Source: Orobanche coerulescens
Lineage: Eukaryota > Streptophyta > Magnoliopsida > Lamiales > Orobanchaceae
Assembly (NCBI GenBank): GCA_033398695.1
Contig: CM065816.1
Span: 130,917,358-130,981,357, forward strand
Reading direction: 5' to 3'
Length of the DNA: 64,000 bases
Shown: positions 46,562-59,093 of the stretch, piece after piece
How the letters are laid out: every line of letters starts with the position of its first letter
Position numbering within the stretch: the first letter of the stretch is position 1
Position numbers and translations under genes: made by a program
Notes under the pieces: model-generated
The model's database searches: none
What the model saw: the letters and a program-made list of their open reading frames with translations, nothing else
What the model was told of the DNA's origin: nothing

Positions 46562-46981
46562 GGTACGATTCAGATCCTTTTGCAACCAGTTAGTGTCTTA
46601 TTCGATTCAGGAGCTACGCATTCCTTCATATCATTGAACTGTGTTAATCATTTGAAAATCTCGTGTTTATATGATTGTGAGCCTTATGTTGTGGGATTAC
46701 CGAGCGGAGAGAGAATTGTGGGAACCCTAGAAACTAGAGATTTTCTAGTGTCTATAGGACGGAGAGATTCGCCATCAAATCTTATTGTGGTCAACATCCA
46801 TGGTGACGATCTAATTCTCGGAGACGATTGGCTCAATCGTTATGGGGCTATTTTGAATTACCGAAAAAGAGTTATTTCTATTATTGCTGATGACGGATCC
46901 GAACATTTATTCAAAAGATGGAGACCGGGAATCTCAAAAAAATTGATCAAAGCCATGAAAGCAGTGAAATTACTGAAATAG
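46562..46981 (+). pseudogene. pol: Chromovirus protease
   Basis: In the same frame as gag after the TGA. VLFDSGATHSFIS holds the retropepsin DSG catalytic triad about 14 codons in, and LILGDDWLNRYGA is the conserved ILGMDWL segment. The enzyme would mature Gag-Pol. It ends in a TAG at 46979; beyond it the frame continues without shift into the polymerase. Confidence 0.88.
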
Positions 46982-48405
46982 GGTTGTCACAGATTGTGGT
47001 GTTTTGCCATGAAGAAAGAAGGAGTAGAGCTCTCATCTATTCCAGTTGTGAACGAATTCTCAGATGTATTCCCTGACGAACTACCAGGGTTACCTCCGCA
47101 GAGAGAAGTAAAGTTCAATATCAAATTAGAACCTGGAGCCGCACCTATTTCCAGAGCACTATACCGTATGGCGCCAACCGAGATGTATGAACTAAAGAAA
47201 CAACTCGAGGAGTTATTACAGAAGGGTTACATTCAACCTAGCGTTTCTCCTTGGGGAGAACCCGTTCTCTTTGTCCGGAAGAAAGATGGATCCCTCCGAT
47301 TGTGTATTGGTTATAGGGAGCTAAACAAGGTGACGATCAAGAACAAGTACCCATTACCTCGGATCGACGACTTATTTGATCAACTACAGGGGGCAATCGT
47401 ATTCTCTAAGATCGACTTGAGATCAGGATACCATCAGTTGAGAATTAAGGAATGGGATATACCGAAATCTGCTTTCAGATCCCGGTACGGACACTATAAA
47501 TTTGTGGTGATGCCATTCGGACTTACTAACGCTCCTGCAGTGTTTATGCAATTGATGAATCGGGTATTCCTAGAGTAATTGGATAATTTCATTGTCGTTT
47601 TCATTGATGACATCTTAATCTATTCGAAAGGCCCAGAGGAGCATGCAGAGCATTTGCGTATCATTTTGAGTACTTTGAGGAATGAACAGCTTTATGCGAA
47701 ACTTTCTAAATGCGAATTCTGGCTTAAAGAAGTAACCTTCCTTGGGCATGTGATATCAGCTAACGGAGTTTAGGTGGACCCGAAGAAAGTCGAAGCAATC
47801 TTGGAATGGGAATCTCTAATAACTTGAAAGAAGTCCGAAGTTTCTTAGGACTTGCTGGATATTATCGCCGTTTTGTAGAAAGATTTTTCAAAATATCTCG
47901 TCCACTTACTCAGATGTTGCAGAAGACTCAGAAATTCGTGTGGAATGAGAAATGCCAGGCTAGTTTTGATGAACTTAAGAGAAGACTGGCGACAGTGCCT
48001 ATACTAGCATTACCAGATGGAATCATGGTATACAGTGATGCTTCAAATCAGGGTATGGGATGCGTGTTGATGCAAAAGGATAGGGTGATCGCCTATGACT
48101 CTCGACAGTTGAAACCATACGAAGTTAATTACCCGATTCATGATCTGGAGTTAGCAGCTGTGGTCTTTTTTTTGAAAATTTGGAGACATTATTTATACGG
48201 CACTCATTGTCATATCTTCACAGATCATAAGAGCCTCAAGTATATTTTCAGTCAGAAGGAATTAAACATAAGGCAGAGAAGGTGGCTGGAATTGTCAAGG
48301 ATTACGACCGGGAAATCCTCTATCATCCAGGCAAAGCAAACGTGGTAGCTGATGCACTGAGCCGCAAACCTGTTTCTCTTCGAGTGTTGGAAGCACTTAC
48401 GTCCT
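46982..48405 (+). pseudogene. pol: Chromovirus reverse transcriptase-RNase H
   Basis: The polymerase shows [16 protein letters not shown] at the entry, [39 protein letters not shown] and the catalytic [11 protein letters not shown]. RNase H follows with [17 protein letters not shown] and [11 protein letters not shown], ending in VADALSRK in a shifted frame. Stops occur at 47576 (TAA) and 47771 (TAG). Small indels shift the frame near 47800 and 48300. CIGYREL replaces the usual CIDYREL. Confidence 0.9.
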
Positions 48406-49875
48406 AAACCAGTATTCAACGAGAACTGATTCGAGAAGGAATCGAAGTATGGTCGCATAGAGTCCAAGGGCAACTGTGTGTGATGGAACTAACTTCGTCG
48501 TTGGTCGAGGAAATAAAATCTAAGCAGTTGGATGACTCTCTGATTCTTCAATTATGTGACGAAGTGAACAAAGGGAAGGCCCCAGGATTCGTGATACAGG
48601 ATGATGGAGTTCTGAGATTTCAAAGTCGATTTTGCGTCCCCGATGATGATGTTTTGAGACAGACAATCTTGAAGGAAGCTCACAGCACACCCTATTCTAT
48701 TCACTCGGGCACCAGTAAGATGTATAAGGACCTAAAACAAAATTTCTGGTTGGGAAATATGAAGAAGGACGTAACGGAATATGTTTCGAAATGTTTAACC
48801 TATCAACAGGTTAAGATTGAACATCAGCGGCCTGTCGGGATGTTAAAGCCACTTCCGATTCCTGAGTGGAAGTGGGAGAATATATCGATGGACTTCATCA
48901 CCAATATGCCGAGGACCAAGATGGGAATAAACATGATTTAGGTTATAGTTGATCGACTAACCAAGTCGGCTCATTTCCTGGGTATTAAAGACACGTGGGG
49001 ACCCGATAAATTGGCACGAGTATTTATATCAGAGATAGTCCGATTGCATGGAACACTGAAAACCATTATTTCAGATCGAGATGGTCGCTTTGTGTCGCAC
49101 TTTTGGAAGGCAGTTCACAAGGCCTTGGGAACCGAGCTGAACTTTAGCACGAACTATCATCCTCAGATGGACGGTCAGTCCGAAAGGACTATATAGACAG
49201 TAGAAGATATGCTAAGAGCTTGCGCCTTAGGTTGGTCAACCGATTGAATTCACGTACAACAATAGTTGGCGTGCTTCCATTAAGATGGCACCGTTTGAAG
49301 CATTGTACGGAAGGAGATGCAGATCACCCCTGTATTGGGATGAATCTTCTGACTTGATCGGGACGGAACCAGAGTTAATAGTTCAGACTCAAAAGAAGGT
49401 AGCTCTGATTCGTGAAAGGTTGTTAACTGCCCAGAGTCGACAGAAGTCTTATGCATATATGCACCGTCGCCTGTTGGAGTTTGAGATTGGGGACCATGTA
49501 CTATTGAAGGTTTCTCCTACTCGGGGAATTTTCCGTTTTGGAAGAAAAGGAAAGCTGAGTCCGAGATATATCGGACCATTTGAGATCCTCGAGAGAGTTG
49601 GGGAGTTGGCATACAGGTTGGCCTTATCGACATCACTGAGTCACGTTCATAATGTATTTCACGTATCTCAATTGCGTAAATATGTACCGGATCCCAGTTA
49701 TATCATTGATTTTGGCGAGATTGAAGTGGCAAATGATGGCTCGTTCGAAGAAAAGCCAATCAAGATACTTGAGAGTCGATTCAAGCAATTGAGGAATAAA
49801 CCGATCTCCTTGGTTAAGGTTTTGTGGTCTCGACATGGAGTCAAAGAGCAATTTGGGAGACTGAAGATAGTATGA
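48406..49875 (+). pseudogene. pol: Chromovirus integrase with chromodomain-like tail
   Basis: The zinc-binding region (EAHSTPYSIHSGTSKMYKDL) precedes the catalytic core (MDFITNMPRTKMG, VIVDRLTKSAHFL, ISDRDGRFVSHFW, NYHPQMDGQSERTI). The GPFEILERVGELAYRL module follows, then a chromodomain-like tail at 49740-49860 (KPIKILESRFKQLRNKPISL, VKVLWSRHGV). The tail would guide insertion into heterochromatin. TAG stops at 48939 and 49194 fall at positions that are Trp and Gln in the family, and a frameshift lies near 49230. The HHCC second half reads CLTYQQVK, with tyrosine in place of the second cysteine. Confidence 0.88.
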
Positions 49876-49928
49876 AGTCGAGATACCCGGAATTGTTTTC
49901 GTTTTAAGTTTTGGGCCGAAACTTCTTT

Positions 49929-49942
49929 TTAGAGGGGTAGTA
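49929..49942 (+). other. Chromovirus polypurine tract
   Basis: TTTAGAGGGGTAGTA directly precedes the 3' LTR and would prime plus-strand synthesis. It is short but correctly placed. Confidence 0.7.
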
Positions 49943-52260
49943 TGTAATGCCCGGATAATTAATGTGTATTTATCCTGTATTCGATCTTGTAAGATTTGAC
50001 TTTGTGACGCATTAATCGATGATCGGTTTCCCGTATTCGTATCCCTATGTTTTTGTATTCTTTGCCATGCATGCATGCATAACTCTGCACGTCCTTACGC
50101 ACGCTAAAACATAAGCTTAACGTACGCTACGTGTTCGAGGTAACGTACAGTATAGTTGTTGTATTACGTACGTAAGGGTCAGTCAACTCGAGATCCGACA
50201 AGGATCGGCATGTGGGGTCCAGGGGAGATTCGTGAGAGGTTCCGCGTGAACCTGGACAGTTTTCCAGCTAAGCAAGTCAACGGACTTAACGTACGCTAAA
50301 AAGGGTTTTTAACGTACGCTAAGGTCCCAGATATTATGTACGTAAGGCCTTTATGGTAACGTACGTAAGCCAATACCAGATACAGGTCAGTGAGCTCTGG
50401 CCAGACGTTAACGTACACTAATGTCGAGTATAGCGTACGCTAATACTATTACGTACGTAGTGGGCATTGTGTAACGTACGTAATGGTTTAGAATTCTATT
50501 TATAGACATTGACCCCATTTCATTTCTCATCCTTCCTTTGGCCGATTTTCATGTTCTGGAGATTGTTCAACATCATACCTCTCATATCATCATCATAGCT
50601 CGAGTTTGAGGATCATAGACCATTGGGGATTGGTGTTCAAGCTCTCGGTGTTGAGTTTCTTCAAGTTTCTCCTTGTTCTTCACTATTTTGAGGTAGGTGA
50701 TTCTTCACCAACTTGATTACGTATTCTTAGGGATGTTTTGATCATGTTTTTGAGATTATCAAGTCAGTTATATTCGTGGGTAGTCGAACATCATGATTTT
50801 AGAAGAGTAAGTTCAGTTATGCTTTGGTTCTCCTTTGTTGTTAAACATGTTGATCGAACCTATTAGTGATTAGACTCTTCATATAGCATTCTGAGATTTT
50901 TAACCCTATTACAACTAGTCTTCAGAGATTATCTAAATTCTTAGAAATTATTGATCAAGCATTTCATTGGAGAAGTTAATGGATTAATCTTAGAGTTAAT
51001 TCCTAGATGGAGATGATAATCAAGAGTAACCTAGTGATTTAGTTCTTATGATGATTCGTAGAAGTGTTTCGATATCTTGTTATGGTAGAATATGACTAGA
51101 ATCCTTATAAGATGAATTTCATGTCATAATTGAAGTATCCGACCGAAAGATGCGTTAAAGTTGAATAGTATTCGATGAGATTGTCGTTCGGACGAGTAGC
51201 GTAGTTTTGATTCAATCGAATGAATTGGGGCAGATTTAGTTCACTCGCCATGATAGGGTATAATGTATCTTTTAATGATCCATTTGATGATTAAAACGAT
51301 TATCCGGAACTGTTAGTTATACGGTGTTATTGTTCATTGAAGGTTCGGATTTTGGGGAGTTGATCGAGTGAGAATTCTTCGAGCGGGTCGAGGCCTATTT
51401 GTAGTAGCAAATCCTTATCGCCATTCCTGAGGCAAGTATCGTATCTTGAAATTGTTATTGTTGATTATTTTGATCATGTATACTGTTTGTTGATATTGTT
51501 GAACAAGAGATTATTTTTGTTGAATTGTCATGATATTCGTTATCGATTACTTCTATGTTCATGTTGATGGACATAGCGATTTTGCATATATGTATGCATA
51601 AGTTGTGTTTGTGTATGTTGCGCGATCTATGCTGAGGGCGCTGGATCGGATGTCCACCTCGTGTTGGTCCGACGGGATCACTTGGGATCTATGCTGATGG
51701 CGCTGGATCATTGGACGGGTTTTCCACCTCGTGTTAGTCCGACGGGATAATCTTGGGATCTATACTGAGGGCGCTGGATCGTTGGAACACCCATGTTATA
51801 GTGATAGAATCATGTGGATTCGCATTGTTGGATTCCGATAGTGAAAGTCCGTATTGTGTATTTTATTATGCATTGTTGTTGCATATTCGATTTGTGTATT
51901 ATGATACTTGTACTAACATCGTTTTGCTAACCCCTTCAGGGGTGGACATTTGTTTTGATGTTCAGGTAGCCGAGGAGCGGGGAAACAGCCACAGTAACGA
52001 CATGAGGACGAAGGTGCTCAGTGATGTTTATTGTTATTGCCTTGTCTTTCTGGTGTATTTTCAGTACTCGAGTACGCGTGTCTTGTTGATGTTTTGAGAC
52101 GGTTGTAATAATGGACTCATTTTAACTATTTCAATTGGTTTTGTATTTTGAACTTTAATGGTACTGTTATATTATTTCTACATTTTCAAATTAGCCTTGT
52201 AAATTCTTATATAAAGGGTTTACGGCGCTCTAATTATTCCGAATATCTCGGGGTGTTACA
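49943..52260 (+). repeat. Chromovirus 3' LTR, uninterrupted
   Basis: The 2318-bp copy starts TGTAATGCCCGG and ends GGGGTGTTACA. It provides the empty-site reference for both CACTA insertions in the 5' LTR. It includes TACGTA-type palindromes (50090-50490), a TATA box at 50496-50505 and the GGATCTATGCTGAGGGCGCT tandem units (51627-51785). Confidence 0.95.
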
Positions 52261-52489
52261 ACATTAATCCTCGAAGAATACGATCTTGGATCGCCATGAT
52301 ACTATAGCTACATCATTCATTTGTGGTTAGCGAAAAAATAATTTCGCAAATAACAACTTTTTTCCAGCAACCGAGGAATCTCTGGCGACTGAGTTTCTTC
52401 TTTTCTGCGGCTACAGACAGGCCTGCTTTATTTTATCCATTTTTCGACAGCCATCGCCCCATCTGCTAGTTTTTTTTTGTTTGCGGTCT
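52261..52489 (+). repeat. Athila-like LTR remnant (right part) and flank
   Basis: 52261-52350 continues the LTR copy interrupted at 29316 (CTTGGATCGCCATGATAC, GGTTAGCGAAAAAATAAT). 52351-52489 is unassigned sequence up to the CACTA-3 end. Confidence 0.6.
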
Positions 52490-52499
52490 CACTACCAAA

Positions 52500-52775
52500 A
52501 TTACTATTTTAGCAGATGACTGGCTGGAGAACGGCCAAGGGCCGACCGTGGTCGTCGGCTAAAAGTCAAAAGTTTAGCCGATGATGCTTATGTTGTCGGC
52601 TAAACTTCTTTAGCCTACGACATTATTTTTGGTCATCGGCTAAAGTCCTACAAGTCGTCGACTACAGTGGAGTAGTTTAGCCGACGACTACAAGACTTTA
52701 GTCGACGACTTGGAGTTGTTTAGCCGACGACTAACGCGCTTTAGCCGACGGCTTGTCATCGGCTAAAGTCTTACG
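52500..52775. repeat. CACTA-3 left subterminal repeats
   Basis: About nine copies of TTTAGCCGACGAC or its complement occur, more diverged than in CACTA-1 (for example TTTAGCCGATGATG). Bases 52776-53205 are AT-rich leader without a gene. Confidence 0.85.
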
Positions 52776-53205
52776 TGTTTTTTGTGCAGAATATCACCAT
52801 CTCAGACTTCAAAACACACTATTTACAACACACTCAGAAATTACACAACAAGGACACAGAAAACAATAATTTTATCTGGTTTGATCATTCAAGAAATCAT
52901 ATTGAAAGTATAATTATTGAACTTTGATATCAATTATTTATATTATGCATATATATATATATATATAATATTAAAGTTGTTTTGATGATTATGAACATGT
53001 TTGAGAATTAATTTGTTTTCTTAAAGATTTCTTGGTGTATGTATATCATATATTGGTGATTATATGATCAAGTATTGTTTTTTGAATATGTATATAGATT
53101 TGACATCATGGAGTCGAGCTTTGATGATTGAATTCGTAATTCTCGTATGTTCTTGATAAATATGAATTACAATTGTGTAATATTATTGTTATTTTTGTTA
53201 TATGA

Positions 53206-56200
53206 TGGATAAAAGTTGGATTGGTCTACAAAAATGAGATCTAAGATTCATAGATGGAATGAGATGGTTTATTCGACTTGTGAAGGAGCATGATATTGAT
53301 AGTATGAATCATTATTGTCCATACAATAAATATAAATATCGCAGCGATATGTATCATTTTACATATGATATTGTATGAGAGCACTTGAAAAAGAATAGGT
53401 TTGTGGATGAATACATATGTTGGATTTACCACGATGAAAGATCAAATTCACTTATTCCTCATGATCATGGACAGTATAGTGGTGGCACATCCAATGATTC
53501 CACAAGAAGGTTGATTGACGACATATTTGGTTACTACGAGAGGGACGTACCGGCCGAAGAATACCATATAGCTGATCAACAAGTCATCTAAAACCCTACA
53601 TCGATACCTGTTAACACTGTTTCTGTTAATAGATACAATAAGCTAATCCAGTTCCAAAATGCTCTTCTTTACCCTGGGTGTCACATGACAGTTCTTGATA
53701 GTGTCATATAGACTTTGAGAGTCAATGTGGAGAACAAAACCTCGATTAAAGCTAGGGATGATTATTTGGAACTTACAGGGAAAATGCTCCTAGAAGGTTA
53801 TTATCTTCCTAGTGATCAAAGTAAAATGAGACGTATCCTGAAAGGACTTAGGCTATCGTAAATCAAGATCCATATATGCATATATGATTGTGCTTTATTT
53901 TGGGAAAAGTCTACCGAGGACCTAAAGAGATATCCGCTATGTGATACAGAGAGGTATAAGTTCACTCCTCTTGGTAAAGAGAAAGCTATGAAGGTTATTT
54001 GGTATTTCCTATGAAGGACAAAATGGAGAGACTTTTCATATCTCCTCACACAGCCAAGGCGATGAGATGGCATGCCGAGGCTAGCGTTAATGACGAGGAT
54101 ACTATGATACACCCTTCCAATGGAGAGGCTTGGAAGCATATAAATAGGGAGTTTCCAGAGTTTACATCAGATGTCCGAAATGTAAGACTCGGGCGCGCAT
54201 CTGACAAGTTCAACCCTTTTGGCAACATGAGTCTTTCGTATAGTATATGGTTGGTGGTAATGGTTCCTTACGAACCTTATTCCATGGCTATGTATGAAGA
54301 AGGAGTATAATATGTTGACTCTCTTAGTACCTGACCCTGGGTATCCAGGAAAGTATATTGATGTTTATTTTAGACCTTTGATAGAGGAGCTGAAGTTGTT
54401 GTGAGAGCAAGGTCATTCGCCGTACACAGTTACTCACATGAGATGTTCTACTTATGCGTTATGTGTACCGGTACCATTAGTGATTTTCATGCATACGGCA
54501 TGCTGTCTTGATCTGTTAGTAGTTGATATAGAGAATGTCCAGTATGCTTGAATGCAGACCACACACGGTATCACTGTCGGAAGGTTATCAGAATGTGTCA
54601 CCGTCTATTTATTGAGAGGATGCATGTTTGGCGTACGGATGCTGCAGCATATGTTGGGACTGAAGAGGTGGGTGATCCACCATGGGAGTGGACAGTGAGG
54701 AAATTTTGGTCGTGCTGAATGAGTCTGATTATAGGCAGTTGAGCAACCATCCTGATATAGTAGCGGCAACTCCCAAAAGACCGGATAGGTATAAAAACTG
54801 GTCCCATAAGAGTATATTCTGGAATCTACCTTATTAGCGTAAGTTTTTTATTAGGAACTACCTAGATGTGTGCACATAGAAAAAATATTTCTGAAAGTGT
54901 TGTCGGTACGTTATTATGTTGGGAAGGGAAGACTAAAGGTGGCCCTGAGGCACACATTGGTTTAAAAGAAATGAACATTAGAAAACATTTATGGTTGAAG
55001 GAAGGGAATGAGAAACAAAAAATGCGGAAAGCAGCTTACAGGGTCACCCCTGAGGAAAATGCTGAGTTTTTTCGTGGACGCAGGCTGCTAGGTATCCCAT
55101 GGGATATGCTGAAAATATTGGGAGGTGTGTTAACTTCAAGGAGAACAAGTTAACTAGATTGAAGATCCATGATTGCCATATCCTCTTACAACGCCTGTTT
55201 CCTGCGTTTATTCGATCATACTTGTACAAACAAGTGGTCGAGCCTTGTGTATCATTAGCAATGTTATTTCAAAAGTTGTGCATTAAGGAAGTAAGGAAGT
55301 CATATCTCCGGCTCATGCAAAGGGAGATCATTTATATCTTATGCAAATTTGAGAGGATATTCCCAAGGATTTTTTCGGTCTCATGCCTCACCTTATGATC
55401 CATCTTCCTCGCCAACTTTTACTAACAGGCCCGATCCACTACACGTGGATATTTCCAATAGAAAGAGAACTTGGTGACTACAAGGACTTTGTGACTAATA
55501 ATTTTTCACTTGAAGGGTGTATAGCCGAAGAATATCTTGCATGGGAGTGTGTAACATATACCAAGTTATATTTGGGAGCGGTGGAGCCCACACCCGAGCA
55601 TATGTCAACCATTATAGTGTAATTTGATCTCCCTATCATCACCAACGAAGTTGAAGTTCAAGGAACATTGCCTGACAGTCATTTACAACCATACGAGATA
55701 TGAATTGCACATTGTTGGATATTGCTTAACTGTCCAGAAGTTCAATACAGGAAAGACATTCACCTTTCATGTGATGCTGTGAATGGGGACATTAAATTCC
55801 ATAGTGAAACATTTGCTGATTATTTTGGACAATGGGTAAGTATTTAATTATTGTTTACTTAATTTTCTAATATAAATATGTAAAGGTTGTAGATGAATTA
55901 TGACATTCACCTTAATTAATATCCAGATGACGCATATATAAAGTAATGGCCACCGATGTGGTCACGTGATTTGATGCTTCTTTCGATGAAGCTTGTTATA
56001 TCTAGAGTTCATTCAACGGCGAAGGTAAATGTGTGACACTTGTATTATCGACAGAGATCAAAAAAGGAGATGTCAAAATTCTGCTGTTATGATTGACGGT
56101 GGATATTACGGTGTTCATCTCGATATAGTGAAACTAATTTATGGAGAAGGCTTGACAGTGTACTTGTTCAAGTGTAGGTGGTTTGATACTTATCCTGAAA

Positions 56201-56337
56201 TCGAAAGGGAGGATGATTATGGAATTTTTTGTTGATACTTCTACAAGTTGGTATGAAGGTGATTCTTTTATTTTTGCAACATCGGCTAAACCAGTTTACT
56301 ACCTGGATGACTTGGTAAAAAAAGAGAATAGGAGATA
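53206..56337 (+). pseudogene. tnp2 transposase of CACTA-3, decayed but full-length type
   Basis: It starts MDKSWIGLQK at about 53206 with the transposase-associated domain (53206-53590). The Tnp2 domain follows (about 53660-54720: LYPGCHMTVLDSV, SPHTAKAMRWHAEA, HPSNGEAWKHINREFPEF, CPVCLNADHTRYHC). Next is a KTKGGPEAHIGLKEMNI-type linker and a DUF4218-like region (55150-55620: LTRLKIHDCHILLQRLFP, SLEGCIAEEYLAWECV). A DUF4216-like end (about 55930-56330) contains GGYYGVHLDIVKLIYGE and VYLFKCRWFDT. More than a dozen stops and several frameshifts are present. It preserves the C-terminal regions that CACTA-1 has lost, so the two are different deletion states of one family. Confidence 0.88.
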
Positions 56338-56504
56338 GTAAATCATGTGGCTATGAGAAATATATATAGTGCGGGTACACTTGGACAAGCAGTAGATAAA
56401 GATGACGATGAGGCATGTCAAGAGCCGGATACAGCTAATATTCCACCATGCTCCACAATACTATTGAATAATATTATACAAGGTTGAGTGGTTCGATTAC
56501 ATGG

Positions 56505-57569
56505 TGTTGCTACCCAAAATATTATCCGAAGATAGATATTGCTGGAATGGAAGGATAGCAAACAAAGTGCGAGAACACTTCCGTAGAGATAATAAATAAC
56601 ACAAGATTTGTCGGGGTTGTTAGTCCCGGGCTTAAATGCTCTCACGAGATGTTATTAATACAAATATTCTGGGATGCAAGTATTAATGTTAGAATACTAT
56701 TACAATGAGTGTAACGATTCTAGTTATCTTAGCTAGTGAGCGTGTAGATTGCCGTAAGAACCAAATGTGATGCTCTGTGGGTTCTTCTAACAACGTAGAT
56801 GAGCTGTGACAGCCATGAGAAATCGACAGTCTCTCACGGCGTGTAGTAGCTGTATGTTGGAGTTCCTAGGCTTATGAGTCTCGTTGAATCTGTTCTGCAG
56901 GGAGTTCTTGTCTCTGCCGACCGTCTTCTAGGTGAGAGGTGCTGAGAGAGAATTCCTGAGGTAGATCCAAGAGAGAAAACCGAGAGCCTGAAGGAATGTA
57001 TGTGTTTTTATATCTTTCTGTGAATGAAGTTGGAACCTTTTTCCATTTGCTGGAAGTTCTCCATTTACAGGACTGGGACCTGCTGGGCGATCGCCTCTGC
57101 TGCATTATAATAAGCGGGAGATCGTCTTTTAGCACATGGGCTGGTCCCCTTAAAGTCCGCAGGAGTTGCTGGCAGCCATCTGTGCGGTCCAATGAGAAGT
57201 CTGCACGCGTCTAAGTCATTGTCACGGGCGGTCCCATCTTGTACCTTTCGGCGGGTTTGTCGGTAGGTGATAAGGTGGTGACAGGCTGTGGTCAACGATC
57301 CATGAAATGCGGCGCCTGTCGCGGATCTGCACATGGGAGCTGCTTTGAGATTCAGTCTTCGTGGTCTTCGACGGACGAAGGCCTCTGTTCGTGGTACTGG
57401 ACGGTCGCTGGATGCCAAAGGCAATCTCCTTGAGAGTCGATCGCTAGATACTCGAAGGTGGGTTGTTATCTCCGCTTAGGCGCGTTCGCCATAGCATGAT
57501 TGGTTGTGGACTCGGTCGCTCGGCCTTGTAGTCGATCGCCTGTCGAGGTGAATAAATCTCGGCATAACA
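56505..57569 (-). repeat. 3' LTR of Tat element B
   Basis: 1065 bases, TGTTGCTACC to GCATAACA on the plus strand. It is related to the LTR of element A but about 100 bases longer. On the minus strand ATATAAAAAC at 57015-57006 is a TATA-box candidate. Confidence 0.88.
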
Positions 57570-57587
57570 ATTGCCCCCCAACTCTCT
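57570..57587 (-). other. Polypurine tract of Tat element B
   Basis: The minus strand reads GAGAGTTGGGGGGCAAT directly before the 3' LTR, the standard position of a plus-strand primer. Confidence 0.85.
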
Positions 57588-57929
57588 CCGATGTTAGAAA
57601 TGTGGGGTGAGGTGGTTTTGTTGGCGATTGCTGAATTATGACGAGCGACTCTGCATTTTACCGATCTGGCGATCGTCTTTGAGCGGTTTGATTCTGAATT
57701 TGGACGACCTGGTTGGTCGGTGAAATGAGTGGGAATGATAATGGACGTGGAAAAGTCTCCGGGGCACGTGTCGGGTTCTTGTTGGGGGATATCGACGGTT
57801 AAGCGTGACTCCTCGTCTGGCGTGTCCTCGAAACGACGCGTCACGGGTTTCAAGGGAGCATTAATTGCGACGGTTGCACTTCCGACCCCTGAGATTCTCT
57901 TTAATTACACAGAAGTCCCTGCCATCTCC

Positions 57930-57937
57930 TATAAAAA
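57930..57937 (+). promoter_or_regulatory. TATA box for the antisense gene
   Basis: TATAAAAA in CTCCTATAAAAAGGTG lies 157 bases upstream of the ATG at 58094. No comparable TATA box faces this way closer to the gene. It would give the gene a promoter independent of the LTR. The region 57588-57929 upstream holds no other frame I can support. Confidence 0.6.
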
Positions 57938-59024
57938 GGTGCTGGGTTGTAGGGTTAAGACCCTTATGCGTTTTTTACTGGAGAAAGAAGGATTTTGCTG
58001 AAGAATATTTCTGAGAGATCCGACTGCCGATCGTCGATTGATTCCATCCTTGGTAAGACAAGACACTCCTTCTCTCCTCTTTTTATTTCGAGAATGTCTG
58101 GAACATCTTCACACGGAGTGGGCACCAGTTCCGCCGTCGGGGCATCGACTGCCCGGGGAGGATCCTCCACAGATTTTCATCTGGAGACGGCAGCCGAGGC
58201 TATCCAGGTCAGTATTGACCCTGTAGAAATCGAGGCATTGTTCAATGAAGCCGATGTCGCCAAGGAGGCGGAAGTTGAGCGGAGACGCTCGCAGATGGAG
58301 AGAGATCTGGCGGTCAGGGCCTACTGGGAGCAGCACAGTGCTTTTGGCCAGGCCTATCTGGCCTTTGCTGAAATTATGGAGAGGTTGGCCGGTCCGTCTC
58401 CTAAGTTCAATTATCGGGAGTATTCGATCGCTAATCCTTATCAACCTCCCAAGCGATCGCTATTTCGGGATGCGCAGCGATCTCTATGGTCTCTTGGCCA
58501 AATCAGGAGTTCGGCGACCAAGAAGGACCTGGCTGTCTGGAGGACGAAGTTTCATGTCCCTTCAGATGTGGATCTCTTTGTGCCGACCGAGAATGAACGA
58601 GTCGATCAGCCTCCGGAGGGCATGGTCTCCGTGAATGAAGCTATCATGGAGGCTGGGCTACGGTTCCCTATGTCTTTTTCTGTCTCCAACTTGCTGGTTG
58701 CTTGGAACGTGGTGCCGCTCCAGTTGACTCCGAATGCCTGGCTCCAGATCATATGTACTCTCACCTTGTTTGGCGGTCACCGACTGTACTGCCTTCCTTC
58801 GCCATTCGAGATGAACCACCTGTTCAAGATGACGACTTAGAAAGGGTCGATCGGAGGTTATCATATCCAAGGTCGATCCGGTCAGGTGATCCTCGGAGTC
58901 CCGAACAAGGTGCGGGGCTACCCGGCGAAGTGGTTCTGGGTCGCCGGTGCGTGGAAGGCTTCTGCGAGCGACAATCCTACGGGCGAGCTGGAGATCCCCA
59001 CTAGCTTTCGGAAGAGGAATCCGG

Positions 59025-59093
59025 GTAAGGGTTCAGACTCTTCCTTTGTTCGTATGTGTTCTGAACTGATCTAATTTGATTTCGTCTTTGCAG
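59025..59093 (+). other. Intron 1 of the antisense gene
   Basis: 69 bases, GTAAGG to TTTGCAG with a T-rich 3' end. It splits a glycine codon (1+2). Confidence 0.75.

Larger units (their letters stand above)
29317..52260 (+). mobile_element. Tekay/Del-type chromovirus carrying two nested CACTA elements
   Basis: The order is 5' LTR (in three pieces), primer site, gag, protease, reverse transcriptase, RNase H, integrase with chromodomain-like tail, polypurine tract and 3' LTR. Removing the two CACTA insertions leaves about 9.4 kb, normal for this lineage. Target pentamers ATATT (29312-29316) and ACATT (52261-52265) differ at one base. The first 95 bases of the two LTRs differ at seven positions, nearly all transitions, so the copy is old. 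All coding domains are broken. Confidence 0.92.
52490..56504 (+). mobile_element. CACTA-3, left part
   Basis: It starts CACTACCAAAATTAC, related to the CACTA-1 terminus, and has the same TTTAGCCGACGAC subterminal words at 52540-52770. A tnp2-like gene follows on the plus strand. At 56505 it is split by Tat element B; the right part and terminus are outside the window. Confidence 0.85.

Noticed and set aside
57995..58093. Upstream start for the antisense gene
   Set aside because: The frame is open upstream without an earlier ATG that I can support; the ATG at 58094 fits the TATA position and the start of the low-complexity Ser/Gly N-terminus.
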